From Shewanella indica (GTDB taxonomy: Bacteria; Pseudomonadota; Gammaproteobacteria; Enterobacterales; Shewanellaceae): a stretch of 64,000 nucleotides of DNA. Position numbers and translations under genes: made by a program. The stretch lies in assembly GCF_002836975.1 (NCBI RefSeq), contig NZ_NIJK01000027.1, positions 298,936 to 362,935 on the forward strand. Reading direction: 5' to 3'. The notes under the pieces were generated by a model that had not been told where the DNA came from, searched no databases, and saw nothing but the letters and a program-made list of their open reading frames with translations. Below are positions 1 through 9,721 of this stretch, piece by piece (the stretch's first letter is position 1; the number at the start of each line of letters is the position of its first letter).

Positions 1-13
1 TGCCAATTGCTGT

Positions 14-55
14 GTAAGCCAGAGTGCCACGAGGACTTATTCGCACCTTCCCTAA
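14..55. repeat. Dispersed intergenic element, partial copy A
   Basis: This stretch carries GTAAGCC followed by GGACTTATTCGCACCTTCC, matching the right half of the fuller copies at 726-803, 11091-11187 and 20016-20113. The left half is unrecognisable or diverged and the copy lies at the window edge. It has the same orientation as copies B, C and D. Confidence 0.6.
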
Positions 56-88
56 TATTCAGTCAATTTATTGGCAAGAATATAAATA

Positions 89-130
89 AATGTCGCAACA
101 ATTGAAATTATATTTGTTGCGACATTTTTC
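89..130 (+). terminator. Rho-independent terminator of a gene left of the window
   Basis: A perfect 12-bp stem (ATGTCGCAACAA at 90-101, TTGTTGCGACAT at 114-125) with a 12-nt AT-rich loop is followed by TTTT. It would end a plus-strand transcript entering from the left, whose gene lies outside the window. Confidence 0.75.
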
Positions 131-272
131 CGTCATTCATTCTGTATTATGACGCTGTCATTCAGCAAAGGTTGATATTCATATAAAATTGATTTTTCCT
201 GGACAATCGATTAAATTTGCGCCTCAAAAGTGGACGTAAGCAATAATAAAGTCATAGTCAAAGGAGAATGAT

Positions 273-692
273 ATGCGCGCCCTGATTCTGGGGTTACTGC
301 TGTTTACCGGCGCGACCCAAGCCACCTGTGAGAAAAGCGTTTTGCTTGGCAATGTCGATTATGCCAAGAACAGCTCTTATTTCAGTACCCAGGATTCTTT
401 GCAACTGGATAAAATTGTTGCTGATAATAGCGATAATTCAAGCGGCTATCTGTTATTGGAATTCAATATGGATAAGTCTATCGGCGATGAAGATTTACAA
501 AAATATAATATGTGGCTTGCCAATAGACGAATTGAAAGGGTTAAAGAATATTTAACCGCAGCACACTTCTCTCACCCCATAGTCACTCGTATCCGCACGG
601 CAACCCATAAAGACAATCGCGAAGTGAGTCTGCATTGGTGTAATAACCAACAGATGATGGCGACGATTGAAAAGCCAAGCGCCGCCGAATAA
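273..692 (+). CDS. Small exported OmpA-like C-terminal domain protein
   Basis: A 139-residue protein with a short signal peptide (about residues 1-17, cut near TQA). The mature part resembles a reduced OmpA/MotB peptidoglycan-binding domain: a strand with YFSTQDSLQLDKI, then YNMWLANRRIERVKEYL, which matches the family pattern YNxxLSxxRAxxVxxYL. The usual Asp of the TDxxG loop is not obvious, so peptidoglycan binding is uncertain. The start is supported by AAAGGAGAATGAT before ATG. It looks monocistronic and is followed by a dispersed repeat. A periplasmic structural or envelope role is inferred; the exact function is unknown. Confidence 0.6.
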   Translation: MRALILGLLLFTGATQATCEKSVLLGNVDYAKNSSYFSTQDSLQLDKIVADNSDNSSGYLLLEFNMDKSIGDEDLQKYNMWLANRRIERVKEYLTAAHFSHPIVTRIRTATHKDNREVSLHWCNNQQMMATIEKPSAAE

Positions 693-725
693 CTAAGTAC
701 TTTCAAGATCCACAAATGAATGCCC

Positions 726-803
726 CTTAGGGAAGGAGCGAAGTGGCTTACAGGCCCGTAAGCCGATGCAGGCACACATGGGACTTGTTCGCACCTTCCT
801 TAG
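726..803. repeat. Dispersed intergenic element, copy B with terminal inverted repeats
   Basis: This 78-bp element has imperfect terminal inverted repeats: CTTAGGGAAGGAGCGAA at 726-742, against CTAAGGAAGGTGCGAA read on the minus strand from 803. An internal hairpin (GGCTTAC, loop AGGCCC, GTAAGCC) lies at about 746-765. It sits between two convergent genes, its right end 8 bp from the stop codon of the chemotaxis receptor gene. It codes for nothing visible and is MITE- or REP-like. Confidence 0.75.
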
Positions 804-811
804 ACATTGCG

Positions 812-2704
812 CTAGAGTTTAAAACGGCCGACTTCACGGCGCAGCGAATCTGACAACTCCGCCAACTCCTGCGCTTTGACAGTGGCGCTGTTGGCCTCCA
901 GAGATAGGGTTTGAGAAACCTCACGAATCGACTCGGTATTACGGTTGATTTCGCTGGTGACAGAGGTTTGCTCTTCGGCCGCTGTAGCTATCTGGCTGGC
1001 CATATCGGATATCTGGGTGATCGCTTGGCTTATCTGCTCCAGACTGGCACTGGCCGATTCGGCATCCATCACACTGGTTTCGGCCATCTGATGACTCTGA
1101 GCCATGGAATTCACTGCCTTGGAAGCGGTTTTTTGCAAGGTCTCAATCATGGTCTGGATCTCTTGTGTCGACGCATGAGTGCGCTGCGACAGCACCCTGA
1201 CTTCATCGGCCACCACGGCAAAGCCACGCCCCTGCTCACCGGCTCTGGCGGCTTCAATGGCGGCATTCAAAGCCAACAAATTGGTCTGCTCGGCAATACC
1301 GCTGATGGTCAGCAAAATGCTGTTGATCTTCTGTGAGTGCTCGTTGAGCTCGCCGATGATCTGACTGGCGGTATCCACTTCCTGCGCCAGGCTACGAATC
1401 GACTCCTGGCTCTGCAGCACCTGCTGTTGTCCACTGCCGGCCAGACCGACCGCCGACTGTGCCGTCTGTGCCGTCAGTTCGGCATTGCTGGCGATCTCCT
1501 CGGTGGCACTGGCCATTTCGGTCACAGCGGTTGCCACCATAGTGACTTCGTCCTGCTGCACTTCGATGCTCTGGCTGTTACTCTCGGCCGAATGGCGGGT
1601 CTCCTGTGCCTGGCCTCCCAACTGCTGGGCTATATCACTCATACGGGAAATCATGCCGTGCAGGCGTTCAACAAAACGATTAAAGCCGGCGGCGAGCATG
1701 CCTATCTCATCGTGCTGATTACGGGTCTCGATGCGAACTGTGAGGTCCCCCTCCCCTTCGGCAATATCGTTGAGCGCCTTGGCCAGACGTTCCAGATCGC
1801 GGAACTGGCTCTTGAACACCAATACCAGCAACAGACCAAAGCCCACCAAAAACAACACGCCCACCGCCGACATCCACCATGCCAGCTCAGTGGCCTCGGC
1901 CATGATGCTGGCCTTATCCATCACAAACATCAGAGCCCAATCTGTGTGAGGCACAGCCGCCAGGTAAAACAACTTGCTGCTGCCGTCGAATGCCATCTCA
2001 TCCAGGGTATTGGCGCTGATCCTGGTGCTGAGCCACTGCGGATTGAAGGCACTGCCAAGACGGCTGAACTGCTGGCCGTTCAGCTCCTTGTCCGGATGGC
2101 TGATAATCAAGCCTGAGCGCTCAAGCATCACGGCATAGCCGTCACCCGGCACCTTGAGGGTTCGCACTGCATCTGTCAGTTGATCTATGGTGAGGTTAGC
2201 CGCTGCCACGCCCTGCAGGCGACCGCTGTTCATTACCGGCTCGGCTATGGTAACCACCAGCTTTTGCAATGTGGCACTGACATAAGGCGCCGTCATTATC
2301 ATGGCTCCTTCCCGCTGGGCATCCTGATACCAAGGGCGAACCCGGGGATCATAACCAGCCGTATTCAGGTTGGGATCTTGACGATACATGTTGCCCTGCT
2401 CATCGCCGTAGTAGGTCAGCGCAAAACCGCTGGCCTCATGGACCTGCCTCAAAAAAGGGGTAATATTAATCTCAGGGTGCCTTTGCAGCGTGCCCTTGAG
2501 ACTGCTGACCGCCTTTTGTCTATCATACATCCACAGCCCTATGCCGCTGGCAAAAGTGGTCGCCAGTTGATCGACCTCATGCTGGGTTCGCTGCATGGCA
2601 TTTTCGCGAATAAAGGAAGAAGAAAGGCTAACCAGGGCGGCAACCGTAAGCAAAACGGCGCCCAAACTGACCAGCAGTAAGCGGGTTTTAAGCGTGAATT
2701 GCAT
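812..2704 (-). CDS. Methyl-accepting chemotaxis protein with Cache sensor
   Basis: A 630-residue transmembrane chemoreceptor. TM1 is at about residues 5-30. A periplasmic Cache-type sensor with the dCache-like [12 protein letters not shown] motif follows, then TM2 near 290-315, a HAMP domain ([23 protein letters not shown]), and a long cytoplasmic signalling coiled coil. The conserved hairpin tip reads [20 protein letters not shown] near residue 490. It should bind a small ligand, possibly an amino or organic acid, and signal through CheW/CheA. The start at 2704 is preferred over a frame 28 codons longer because AGGACCTCTT precedes this ATG and TM1 then begins at once. No chemotaxis genes adjoin it. 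Confidence 0.93.
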   Translation of the reverse strand: MQFTLKTRLLLVSLGAVLLTVAALVSLSSSFIRENAMQRTQHEVDQLATTFASGIGLWMYDRQKAVSSLKGTLQRHPEINITPFLRQVHEASGFALTYYGDEQGNMYRQDPNLNTAGYDPRVRPWYQDAQREGAMIMTAPYVSATLQKLVVTIAEPVMNSGRLQGVAAANLTIDQLTDAVRTLKVPGDGYAVMLERSGLIISHPDKELNGQQFSRLGSAFNPQWLSTRISANTLDEMAFDGSSKLFYLAAVPHTDWALMFVMDKASIMAEATELAWWMSAVGVLFLVGFGLLLVLVFKSQFRDLERLAKALNDIAEGEGDLTVRIETRNQHDEIGMLAAGFNRFVERLHGMISRMSDIAQQLGGQAQETRHSAESNSQSIEVQQDEVTMVATAVTEMASATEEIASNAELTAQTAQSAVGLAGSGQQQVLQSQESIRSLAQEVDTASQIIGELNEHSQKINSILLTISGIAEQTNLLALNAAIEAARAGEQGRGFAVVADEVRVLSQRTHASTQEIQTMIETLQKTASKAVNSMAQSHQMAETSVMDAESASASLEQISQAITQISDMASQIATAAEEQTSVTSEINRNTESIREVSQTLSLEANSATVKAQELAELSDSLRREVGRFKL

Positions 2705-2993
2705 AAGAGGTCCTATAAAAATTGTTATGGGCAATAAAAGTGTAGCGGCAAAAAAGTAAATTACTGAAGGCGCCAGGCGAGTTGGCATAATGCGAATGCG
2801 GTTTTATTACTCAATGCTTAACAAATGTCCATGTGTCTCACTTTAGGGACTTTTTCGAGTCTGCTAACAGTTTTGATGCTGCTTTTTCATGAATACCAAG
2901 GCCTTGGAGTAAAGTATTCCTAGGGCACTTGTAGCCTGAACCGGGCTATGGGTCATTCAGATACAATTTAATCCCTCTTGCACAGGTAAGCTT

Positions 2994-4394
2994 ATGTTAA
3001 GAACCTTCTTTCTCTGCCTGTTACTGAGTTTCAGCGCAGGCCTTGCCGCAACCGAGAATTCGGCATCGCAGATCCAGTGGCAACAGGTGGATCAGCAAGG
3101 GCAGATCAAAATTCCTTTATATTTTGTCTGGTCCAAGACCTGCCCCCACTGCGCCGAAGCGCATCCATTCATCGACTCTCTACCGAAGCGCTATCCCTGG
3201 ATAGAGCTGCACTCTGTGATGGTGGGCGCCGAAGGCACTCAGGATCTGTGGCAACAGCTGGCCACAGAGACAGGAACAGAAGCCCGCTCAGTGCCCTATA
3301 TGGCTACCTGTGGCAAGGCGATAGTTGGTTATTCCAGTGAAGAGGTGACGGGCCAGTTCCTACTCAACCGCCTCAAAAACTGCTATCTGCAGGCGGGCGG
3401 CCAGTTGAGCCCGGAAGATATGCCGGGGCAAACAAGCACTCAGGCAAGCACAGGTTCACCCCAGGCGCCGCTGTTCGGCACCTGCGCCAATGACGGTGGC
3501 GACGGCACCTGTGATGCCACGGCTCTGGCGGCAGAGCCCGAAGTTCAGCCGGTAGAGTTGCCTCTGGTTGGGGTGGTGACACCTGAAACCATGTCGCTGC
3601 CAATCCTGACGCTGGTTCTGGCCGGTGTTGATGCCTTTAACCCCTGCGCCTTCTTTGTGCTTTTGTTCCTGCTGTCCATCATGGTCAATGCCAAGAGCCG
3701 CGGCCGTATGCTGCTGGTTGGTGGCATCTTCGTGTTCTTCTCGGGCTTTATTTACTTCCTGTTTATGACCGCCTGGCTCAACATCTTCCAGCTGTTGGGC
3801 GCCGGCAGTGATGGCGGGATGATTATTCTGGCGGCGGGGATCCTGGCACTGATAGCAGGCACTATCAACATCAAAGACTACTTCTTTACCAAGGGGGAAG
3901 TGACCCTCTCCATGTCGGCGGAAAACCGCAGCGGGCTTATCAAGCGCATGGGTAAGCTATCCAGCGCCTCCAGTTTGGCGACCATGATAGCCGGCACCAC
4001 AGTACTGGCGATTCTGGCCAACGCCTATGAACTCTTGTGTACTGCGGGCTTCCCTATGATCTACACCAGTGTGCTCTCCATGCATAATCTGCCAAACTTT
4101 GAGCGCTATATGTACCTGGTGCTGTACAACATCGTCTACGTTATCCCACTGGCCATCATAGTGATCGCCTTCAGCATGACTCTCGGCAAGCGCAAGCTGA
4201 CCGAGAAAGAAGGCCAGACCCTGAAGCTGATGTCCGGCATCATGATGTTGGGATTGGGCGGCACCCTGGCGGTCAACCCGGCGGCGCTGCAGAGCGTCAG
4301 CCTGGCATTGGGGCTGATTATCGGTGCCATAGTCGTCACCATACTGATTGTCAGCATTAGAAAACTGTTGGAGCGCCGCCGTAAGGCCGCTTGA
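2994..4394 (+). CDS. Thioredoxin-fold/CcdA-DsbD-like membrane fusion protein
   Basis: A 466-residue protein that joins a signal peptide (residues 1-19), a periplasmic thioredoxin-like domain with active site CPHC (about residues 50-53) and cis-Pro region SVPYMAT, and a C-terminal membrane domain of about six helices from residue 200. The membrane part carries the CcdA/DsbD-like Cys positions DAFNPCAFF and ELLCTAGFP. The linker holds another Cys pair, GTCANDGGDGTC. This layout suggests electron transfer from cytoplasmic thioredoxin across the inner membrane to a periplasmic dithiol, as in DsbD but with the soluble domain at the N-terminus. The start has AGGTAAGCTT before ATG. The physiological partner is not known. 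Confidence 0.75.
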   Translation: MLRTFFLCLLLSFSAGLAATENSASQIQWQQVDQQGQIKIPLYFVWSKTCPHCAEAHPFIDSLPKRYPWIELHSVMVGAEGTQDLWQQLATETGTEARSVPYMATCGKAIVGYSSEEVTGQFLLNRLKNCYLQAGGQLSPEDMPGQTSTQASTGSPQAPLFGTCANDGGDGTCDATALAAEPEVQPVELPLVGVVTPETMSLPILTLVLAGVDAFNPCAFFVLLFLLSIMVNAKSRGRMLLVGGIFVFFSGFIYFLFMTAWLNIFQLLGAGSDGGMIILAAGILALIAGTINIKDYFFTKGEVTLSMSAENRSGLIKRMGKLSSASSLATMIAGTTVLAILANAYELLCTAGFPMIYTSVLSMHNLPNFERYMYLVLYNIVYVIPLAIIVIAFSMTLGKRKLTEKEGQTLKLMSGIMMLGLGGTLAVNPAALQSVSLALGLIIGAIVVTILIVSIRKLLERRRKAA

Positions 4395-4559
4395 TAGGTC
4401 ACTCCTTGAGGTATAGACCCGCAGCACAAAGCCGAGTCGCCCATTGGTGGCTTGGCTTTTTGCCCAACAAACGGGAATTAGGCTAAAGTCAAGGCTATTG
4501 ACGCCGATAACAGTATCATGCCCGAGTCCCAACGTGACTCATTAACCCAGAGGAAAGCC

Positions 4560-4760
4560 ATGACAGTTTCTCTCAACTCCCAGCCACTGCCGGTCAATAT
4601 GGATACCGGCGCTGTCGGTGTTAAAGTCGCGCAACTGGCCAAACAGCAACAGGAAGCCGAAGGCGAAATCGCGCTGCAACTTATTCAGGCCGCCACACCG
4701 GCACAGGAACCAGCCGCTCCGGTTGGTAACATAGGCCACAACATCAATACCACAGCCTGA
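4560..4760 (+). CDS. YjfB-like putative motility protein
   Basis: A 66-residue protein starting MTVSLNSQPLPVNMDTG with a strong AGAGGAAAGCC ribosome site; a longer in-frame start at 4518 lacks one. The short N-terminal strand, the central KVAQLAKQQQEAEGEIALQLIQ helix and the Pro/Ala tail ending NIGHNINTTA resemble the small YjfB family, which is linked to motility only by association. A convergent terminator follows. Function is not established. Confidence 0.6.
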   Translation: MTVSLNSQPLPVNMDTGAVGVKVAQLAKQQQEAEGEIALQLIQAATPAQEPAAPVGNIGHNINTTA

Positions 4761-4788
4761 TATTCCCAAGGTTCTGGCGATAAAAGCA

Positions 4789-4813
4789 AAAAACCGGCAA
4801 AGCCGGTTTTTTA
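4789..4813. terminator. Bidirectional terminator between yjfB-like gene and ahpF
   Basis: AAAAACCGGC, AAA, GCCGGTTTTT form a GC stem flanked by an A-run on one side and a T-run on the other, so it can serve both convergent genes. Confidence 0.85.
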
Positions 4814-4833
4814 TCGTGCTGAACAATTACCCA

Positions 4834-6393
4834 TCAAGCCGCTGCCGATTCATCCTCTGAATGGCGGATCAGGTAGTCAAAGGCTCCCAGAGAGGCGGTC
4901 GCACCGCTACCCATAGCGATGATGATCTGCTTGTAGGCCGAGTTAGTCACGTCACCAGCAGCAAACACTCCTGGCAGTGAAGTCTGACCGCGTTCATCGA
5001 CAATGATTTCACCGCGCGGAGTCAACTCCACAGTACCACGCAACCATTCAGTGTTGGGCACCAGACCTATCTGCACAAAGATACCTGCCAGCGCAATATT
5101 ATGCTGCTCGCCACTGGCTCTGTCCGTGTAGTTAAGGCCGATAACCCGACTGCCATCACCAAGGACTTCAGTCGTTTGCGCCTGGGTGATAATGGTGATG
5201 TTACCCATAGATTTGGCCTTGCGCTGCAGCACATCATCGGCGCGCAATTTACTGTCAAACTCAAGTACAGTCACATGCTCGACTATGTTGGCCAGATCGA
5301 TAGCCGCCTCGATACCCGAGTTACCACCGCCGATCACCGCAACTCGTTTACCCTTGAACAGCGGGCCATCACAGTGAGGGCAATAAGCCACACCACGGCC
5401 ACGATATTCCTGCTCACCGGGAACATTCATTTCCCGCCAGCGAGCCCCTGTGGCCAACAGGACAGTACGGCTCTTGAGTACGGCACCATTTTCCAGTTCT
5501 ACTTCATAGAGACCATTGCTGCCAAGGCGAACCGCCTTCTGATTATCCATCACATCCACTTCATAGTCGCGAACATGCTCTTCCAGATTTGCCACCAACT
5601 TGGGGCCTTCAGTCGCCTTGACCGAAATAAAGTTTTCAATGCCTACGGTTTCGCTGACCTGACCACCGAACTTGTCGGCCAACAGCCCAGTGCGCAGTCC
5701 CTTACGGGCGGCATAGATGGCGGCTGATGCACCTGCAGGCCCGGCGCCAACCACCAGTACTTCGTAGGGCTTACGCTGGTTAAGGCTCTCGGCCTGGCGG
5801 GCAGAGGCATTGGTATCCAATTTACTGAGTATCTCTTTCAGGCTGATGCGGCCGGCAGAGAAAGGCTCGCCGTTCAGATAAACCGAAGGCACGGCCATGA
5901 TGTTGCGCTGCTCAACCTCATCCTGGAACAGGGCACCATCTATCATGGTATTGCTGATCCGCGGGTTGATCGCCGCCATCATATTGAGCGCCTGCACCAC
6001 ATCCGGGCAGTTCTGGCAGCTCAGAGAAACAAAAGTTTCAAAATGATATTCCCCTGGCAGGCTGCGGATCTGCTCGATCAGCTCGGCCTCCAGCTTGATG
6101 GGATGCCCACCTGTGTGCAGCAGAGCCAGCACAAGTGAGGTAAATTCGTGCCCCATGGGCAAACCGGCAAAGCGTATGTCAGAACCCTTGATTGAGGTAA
6201 CCTGCATCGCCGGGGTACGGGACAGTGACTGCTCGGTCACACTGACCAGGGAAGAGAGCGAGGCAATATCCTGTGCCAGAGCCAACAGCTCTTTGGACTT
6301 TGGGCTTTCATCTGCAGATACGACAAGTTCAACTGGTTGCTTGAGGTTCTGCAGATAGGTTTGCAGTTGATTTTTCAGATTCGCATCCAACAT
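4834..6393 (-). CDS. ahpF: Alkyl hydroperoxide reductase subunit F
   Basis: A 519-residue flavoprotein disulfide reductase that uses NADH to reduce AhpC. The N-terminal tandem thioredoxin-fold domain (residues 1-200) carries the CQNC redox site. The thioredoxin-reductase-like part has the FAD motif [10 protein letters not shown], the redox pair CPHC (VAYCPHCDG), the NAD motif [10 protein letters not shown] and the final FAD segment [13 protein letters not shown]. Length equals the family norm. GATTCTGGAGTCATC precedes the ATG. It lies 104 bp downstream of ahpC in the same direction, separated by a hairpin. Confidence 0.97.
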   Translation of the reverse strand: MLDANLKNQLQTYLQNLKQPVELVVSADESPKSKELLALAQDIASLSSLVSVTEQSLSRTPAMQVTSIKGSDIRFAGLPMGHEFTSLVLALLHTGGHPIKLEAELIEQIRSLPGEYHFETFVSLSCQNCPDVVQALNMMAAINPRISNTMIDGALFQDEVEQRNIMAVPSVYLNGEPFSAGRISLKEILSKLDTNASARQAESLNQRKPYEVLVVGAGPAGASAAIYAARKGLRTGLLADKFGGQVSETVGIENFISVKATEGPKLVANLEEHVRDYEVDVMDNQKAVRLGSNGLYEVELENGAVLKSRTVLLATGARWREMNVPGEQEYRGRGVAYCPHCDGPLFKGKRVAVIGGGNSGIEAAIDLANIVEHVTVLEFDSKLRADDVLQRKAKSMGNITIITQAQTTEVLGDGSRVIGLNYTDRASGEQHNIALAGIFVQIGLVPNTEWLRGTVELTPRGEIIVDERGQTSLPGVFAAGDVTNSAYKQIIIAMGSGATASLGAFDYLIRHSEDESAAA

Positions 6394-6443
6394 GATGACT
6401 CCAGAATCAGACTAAAGGAAAACAGAAACAGTGCGGGGAAAGA

Positions 6444-6478
6444 GGCTCCGAACCCTTGCAGGGGGAGGTTCGGAGCCT
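6444..6478 (-). terminator. Hairpin between ahpC and ahpF, possible attenuator
   Basis: A perfect 11-bp stem pairs GGCTCCGAACC (6444-6454) with GGTTCGGAGCC (6468-6478) around a 13-nt loop. On the minus strand it is followed by TCTTTCC, a weak T-tract. It could lower readthrough from ahpC into ahpF so that the peroxidase is made in excess, or it could stabilise the ahpC mRNA. Confidence 0.6.
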
Positions 6479-6497
6479 TCTGGGTCAGACTGGCAGT

Positions 6498-7067
6498 TTA
6501 GATTTTGCCAACCAGGTCCAGAGAAGGAGCCAGAGTTTCGTCGCCTGGCTGCCACTTGGCAGGGCAAACTTCGCCGTCGTGAGTGGCAACATATTGAGCA
6601 GCTTGGATCTTACGAACCAGCTCGCTGGCGCTACGTCCGATACCCAGGTCATGGATTTCCGCGACTTTGATTTCACCTTCAGGGTTGCTGACGAAAGTAC
6701 CGCGCAGGGCGACACCGTCTTCCTCAACCAGCACGCCGAAGTTACGGCTGATTTCACCGGTTGGGTCACCTATCATTGGGAATTGGATCTTGTTGATGGT
6801 GTCGGAAGTATCGTGCCATGCCTTGTGAGTGAAGTGCTTGTCGGTAGACACAGAGTAAACTTCAACGCCCATGGCCTGCAGTTTTTCGTAGTGGTCAGCC
6901 ATATCACCCAGTTCAGTTGGGCAAACGAAGGTAAAGTCGGCTGGATAGAAGAAAACTACAGACCACTTGCCCAGCAGATCCTGTTCGGTCAGCTCAACGA
7001 ATTCACCTTTGTGGAAGGCGGTAGCTTTAAAGGGTTTGATTACAGAGTTGATGATTGACTGAGTCAT
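6498..7067 (-). CDS. ahpC: Alkyl hydroperoxide reductase subunit C (2-Cys peroxiredoxin)
   Basis: A 189-residue peroxiredoxin that reduces H2O2, organic peroxides and peroxynitrite, and is recycled by AhpF. The peroxidatic Cys lies in FTFVCPTEL (near residue 47) and the resolving Cys in [11 protein letters not shown] near the C-terminus. Family-typical length. GGGAG lies 8 bp before ATG. It is the first gene of the ahpC-ahpF pair. OxyR control is typical of the family, but I did not identify an OxyR site. Confidence 0.97.
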   Translation of the reverse strand: MTQSIINSVIKPFKATAFHKGEFVELTEQDLLGKWSVVFFYPADFTFVCPTELGDMADHYEKLQAMGVEVYSVSTDKHFTHKAWHDTSDTINKIQFPMIGDPTGEISRNFGVLVEEDGVALRGTFVSNPEGEIKVAEIHDLGIGRSASELVRKIQAAQYVATHDGEVCPAKWQPGDETLAPSLDLVGKI

Positions 7068-7209
7068 TGTATGCTCCCATTTTCAGTTTGAATTGTCCGG
7101 GTCAACTTCATTGCTGCCCGTCGATGGAAGTCATATTAACCAAAGGGTTTAAAATAAGATAACGGATAAAAGCTGTTGCCTTAATCGGTTTTTCAGAGGA
7201 ACTTGTGTC

Positions 7210-7241
7210 GGGAGCGAAAAAAGCGATTACCCTTCGCTCCC
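7210..7241 (-). terminator. Hairpin downstream of the aminopeptidase gene
   Basis: GGGAGCGAA (minus strand) pairs with TTCGCTCCC. Inside it, AGCGA/TCGCT followed directly by TTTTTT offers a shorter alternative terminator. It lies just past the aminopeptidase stop and before the ahpC promoter region. Confidence 0.55.
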
Positions 7242-7256
7242 GGGCAAGTTATTGAT

Positions 7257-8795
7257 CTATTGGTTCTCGCTGAACTTATGCTGTTCCAACCAATGGCTCA
7301 GCAGGCGTACACCATAACCGGTAGCACCGGCCGGAGCCAGCTGAGTGTCGCTCCTGACCAGGGCATTACCGGCAATGTCCAGATGAGCCCAGGGTTGATC
7401 ACCGGCAAAACGCTTGAGAAACATCGCCGCCGAAGAAGCCCCGGCGCTACCTTCACGGCCTGTGTTGGTTAAGTCCGCTATGCTGGAATGCAGCTCTTCG
7501 CCGTAGGCCGGATCCAGCGGCAGGCGCCACAGCTTTTCCCCCACCTGCTGTCCCGCGTATGTCAGTTGCTGCACCAAAGGTTCCGAGTCACTGAACAGGC
7601 CGGCATACTCCACCCCAAGGGCACGCACCTTGGACCCTGTGAGGGTCGCCACATCCACTATTACTTGTGGTTGGTATTTCTCGCGGGCATACCAAAGACC
7701 GTCGGCCAGCACCAGGCGTCCTTCAGCGTCGGTATTGAGGACTTCAACCGTCAGCCCCTGGGCAGTCTTGATCACATCCCCCGGGATCATCGCACGGCCC
7801 GAGACCATGTTTTCCGCCAGCGGCATGATACCCACCAGATTAACCGACGCCTTGGAGGCGGCCATCGCCTTGACTGTTCCCAACACTGTGGCGGCACCGG
7901 CCATATCTGACTTCATCCGCGCAATCGAAGTGCCGGTCGCCTTGATGTTATAGCCGCCCGAGTCAAAGGTAATCCCCTTACCCACCAGCGCCACCGGAGC
8001 ATCATCACTACCCTGCCAGTGTGCGACTACCAGTCTTGGGCCTCGCTCGCTACCTTTGCCCACGGCCAGCAACGCGCCCATATTGAGTTTGGCCAAGTCT
8101 TTGGGTTCCAACACCTTGACCTTGACGCCAAGACGCTTGAGTTCCTTGGCCGCATCGGCAAAGGACTCGGGATAGAGTTCGGCGGCCGGTTTGTTGGTCA
8201 GATCCCGCGCCAGCGCCACCCCATCAGCAATCGCTGCCGACTTGAGGTGATTGGTCTCGGCTACCTTGGGCTCGGCGACCGCAAAATGGTACTGTTTTTC
8301 GGTGCGCGGCTTGGCCGTGAAGTCACGATAGCGGTAGCTGGCCAGGGAAATCCCCTGGGTCAATTCGGCGATAAACCCTTGGCTATTTGGGATATCAGCG
8401 GCCCATACCGCCACCTTGGGTTGTTTGACGGCTTCTAGGTGATTGGACAGCTTGCCCCCCAGCAAGGCTGTCTCCCCCGGCGTCAGTTCAGCATCCCCAA
8501 GCCCGAGCAGCAGCAGGCGCTCTGCTTGGGTACCAATGGGGGCCAGCAATTCGAGCAGCTCGCCCTCCTGGCCTTTGAAGTTGGCGGCCGCAATGGCGCG
8601 CAGCAGTTGTTTGCGGGTATCCGCCTGCAATCCGGCGGCCGAGTATAGGGTGCCATCCTGATGCTGGAACATCACCAAGGTGTTGGCCGGGGCGACTTGA
8701 GTGGCAAACTCATACTGTTCGGCCTGTGTCGTCCCAGCGCCCATAAGGCAGGATAGGGTCAGAAGTTTTACTGCTAATCTTTTGTTTTTATTCAT
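7257..8795 (-). CDS. Exported M17 leucyl aminopeptidase
   Basis: A 512-residue M17 metallopeptidase with an N-terminal signal peptide (cut near TQA-EQY), unlike the cytoplasmic E. coli PepA. Catalytic signatures are intact: VGKGITFDSGGYNIK (metal and active-site Lys/Asp), MKSDMAGAATVLG, and NTDAEGRLVLADGL (metal Asp/Glu and Arg). It should release N-terminal residues from peptides in the periplasm or outside the cell, using two divalent metal ions. The ribosome site is weak. It stands alone, downstream of the spermidine-synthase-like gene on the same strand. Confidence 0.9.
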   Translation of the reverse strand: MNKNKRLAVKLLTLSCLMGAGTTQAEQYEFATQVAPANTLVMFQHQDGTLYSAAGLQADTRKQLLRAIAAANFKGQEGELLELLAPIGTQAERLLLLGLGDAELTPGETALLGGKLSNHLEAVKQPKVAVWAADIPNSQGFIAELTQGISLASYRYRDFTAKPRTEKQYHFAVAEPKVAETNHLKSAAIADGVALARDLTNKPAAELYPESFADAAKELKRLGVKVKVLEPKDLAKLNMGALLAVGKGSERGPRLVVAHWQGSDDAPVALVGKGITFDSGGYNIKATGTSIARMKSDMAGAATVLGTVKAMAASKASVNLVGIMPLAENMVSGRAMIPGDVIKTAQGLTVEVLNTDAEGRLVLADGLWYAREKYQPQVIVDVATLTGSKVRALGVEYAGLFSDSEPLVQQLTYAGQQVGEKLWRLPLDPAYGEELHSSIADLTNTGREGSAGASSAAMFLKRFAGDQPWAHLDIAGNALVRSDTQLAPAGATGYGVRLLSHWLEQHKFSENQ

Positions 8796-8884
8796 TTGTA
8801 CTGCTTATCATTATTGAGGGGCAGACAAATATAACATCAGGGCTTTTACGGACTAGTGCCCTTAACAATCCCTTACAAATTAGC

Positions 8885-9628
8885 CTACTGCCAGAGTTCG
8901 AAGCGACTGAGAGAGCGGCCGAGATCGCAGTCCAGCACAGCAGACAAGCCGGCGGCGCCCTGTTTGAGCCCGGCACTGGTAAAGTTTTTCGGTGTCCTTG
9001 AGGCAAACACTACCCAGTTGCCGCCCCCCGTGAGGCAGGCCCGCACATCGGGGAAATGTTGCTGCAGGCGAGCCAGCAGGCCTCTGTCCTGACTGTGCTC
9101 TTTCCAGCAGTTGAGCACCAGCAAACCTTCACTCTTGAGCAGTGCCAGGCTCTGCTCGATAAAGGCTTGGCTCAGCTGACCGGCATCCACCCCTTCAGAG
9201 CCGTAGAGATCGGCGAAGATAATATCTACCTTCTTGTGCTCGGCACTGGCCAGAAACTGATTGGCATCCTGATTGATAAGGTTCAGCTTTTTCGACAGTG
9301 GCAGTTGAAAATGGCTCTTGGCCAACTCAAGCACCAGGGGGCGCAACTCAACCGCGGTCAGCTTGATAGCGGCATCAAAATGCCTCAGAGCATGCACCAA
9401 GGCGCCGCCGCCCAACCCCAAAATGATGGCACTCTTGGGTTTGAGGTACAAAAGCGCCAGCAGCATGGCCTGCACATAGGTGTGCTGCGGCACATGGGGG
9501 GCCTTTTTCAACAGTTTGCTCTGCTCGTCGTGTTCGCCGAAGGCCAAGATCCGACAGTCGCCATCATCGAGGACAGCGACGCTGCCCCATTCATCCTGTT
9601 GCTGCACTAAGGTGCGATAATCTGCCAT
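8885..9628 (-). CDS. Spermidine synthase-fold protein (SpeE-like methyltransferase superfamily)
   Basis: A 247-residue Rossmann-fold protein. ILGLGGGALVHALRH is the glycine-rich nucleotide loop, AVELRPLVLELAKSHF the acidic ribose-binding strand, and DIIFADLYGSEG the conserved Asp region of spermidine synthases. The start at 9628 (MADYRTLV) is preferred; a longer frame would overlap the divergent MscS gene by about 80 bp. No SAM decarboxylase lies nearby, and the protein is shorter than typical SpeE, so a different substrate is possible. It is the kind of stand-alone fused-fold protein common in Shewanella and Vibrio. Confidence 0.7.
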   Translation of the reverse strand: MADYRTLVQQQDEWGSVAVLDDGDCRILAFGEHDEQSKLLKKAPHVPQHTYVQAMLLALLYLKPKSAIILGLGGGALVHALRHFDAAIKLTAVELRPLVLELAKSHFQLPLSKKLNLINQDANQFLASAEHKKVDIIFADLYGSEGVDAGQLSQAFIEQSLALLKSEGLLVLNCWKEHSQDRGLLARLQQHFPDVRACLTGGGNWVVFASRTPKNFTSAGLKQGAAGLSAVLDCDLGRSLSRFELWQ

Positions 9629-9721
9629 GCTTGAATAATTCTCGGTTAGGGAGTTTATCCCCTGTGACAAAGTCGCTAGTATGCCAGCAAATGCCTTATT
9701 TCTCACAGAAGCATACGCCAT

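Noticed and set aside
911..2116. Long plus-strand open frames opposite the chemotaxis receptor
   Set aside because: They are shadows of a GC-biased coding strand with low-complexity translations; the receptor motifs are on the minus strand.
2705..2788. Sigma-28 type promoter before the chemotaxis receptor
   Set aside because: GCCGCTAC resembles the -10 GCCGATAA, but no TAAA element lies at the correct spacing.
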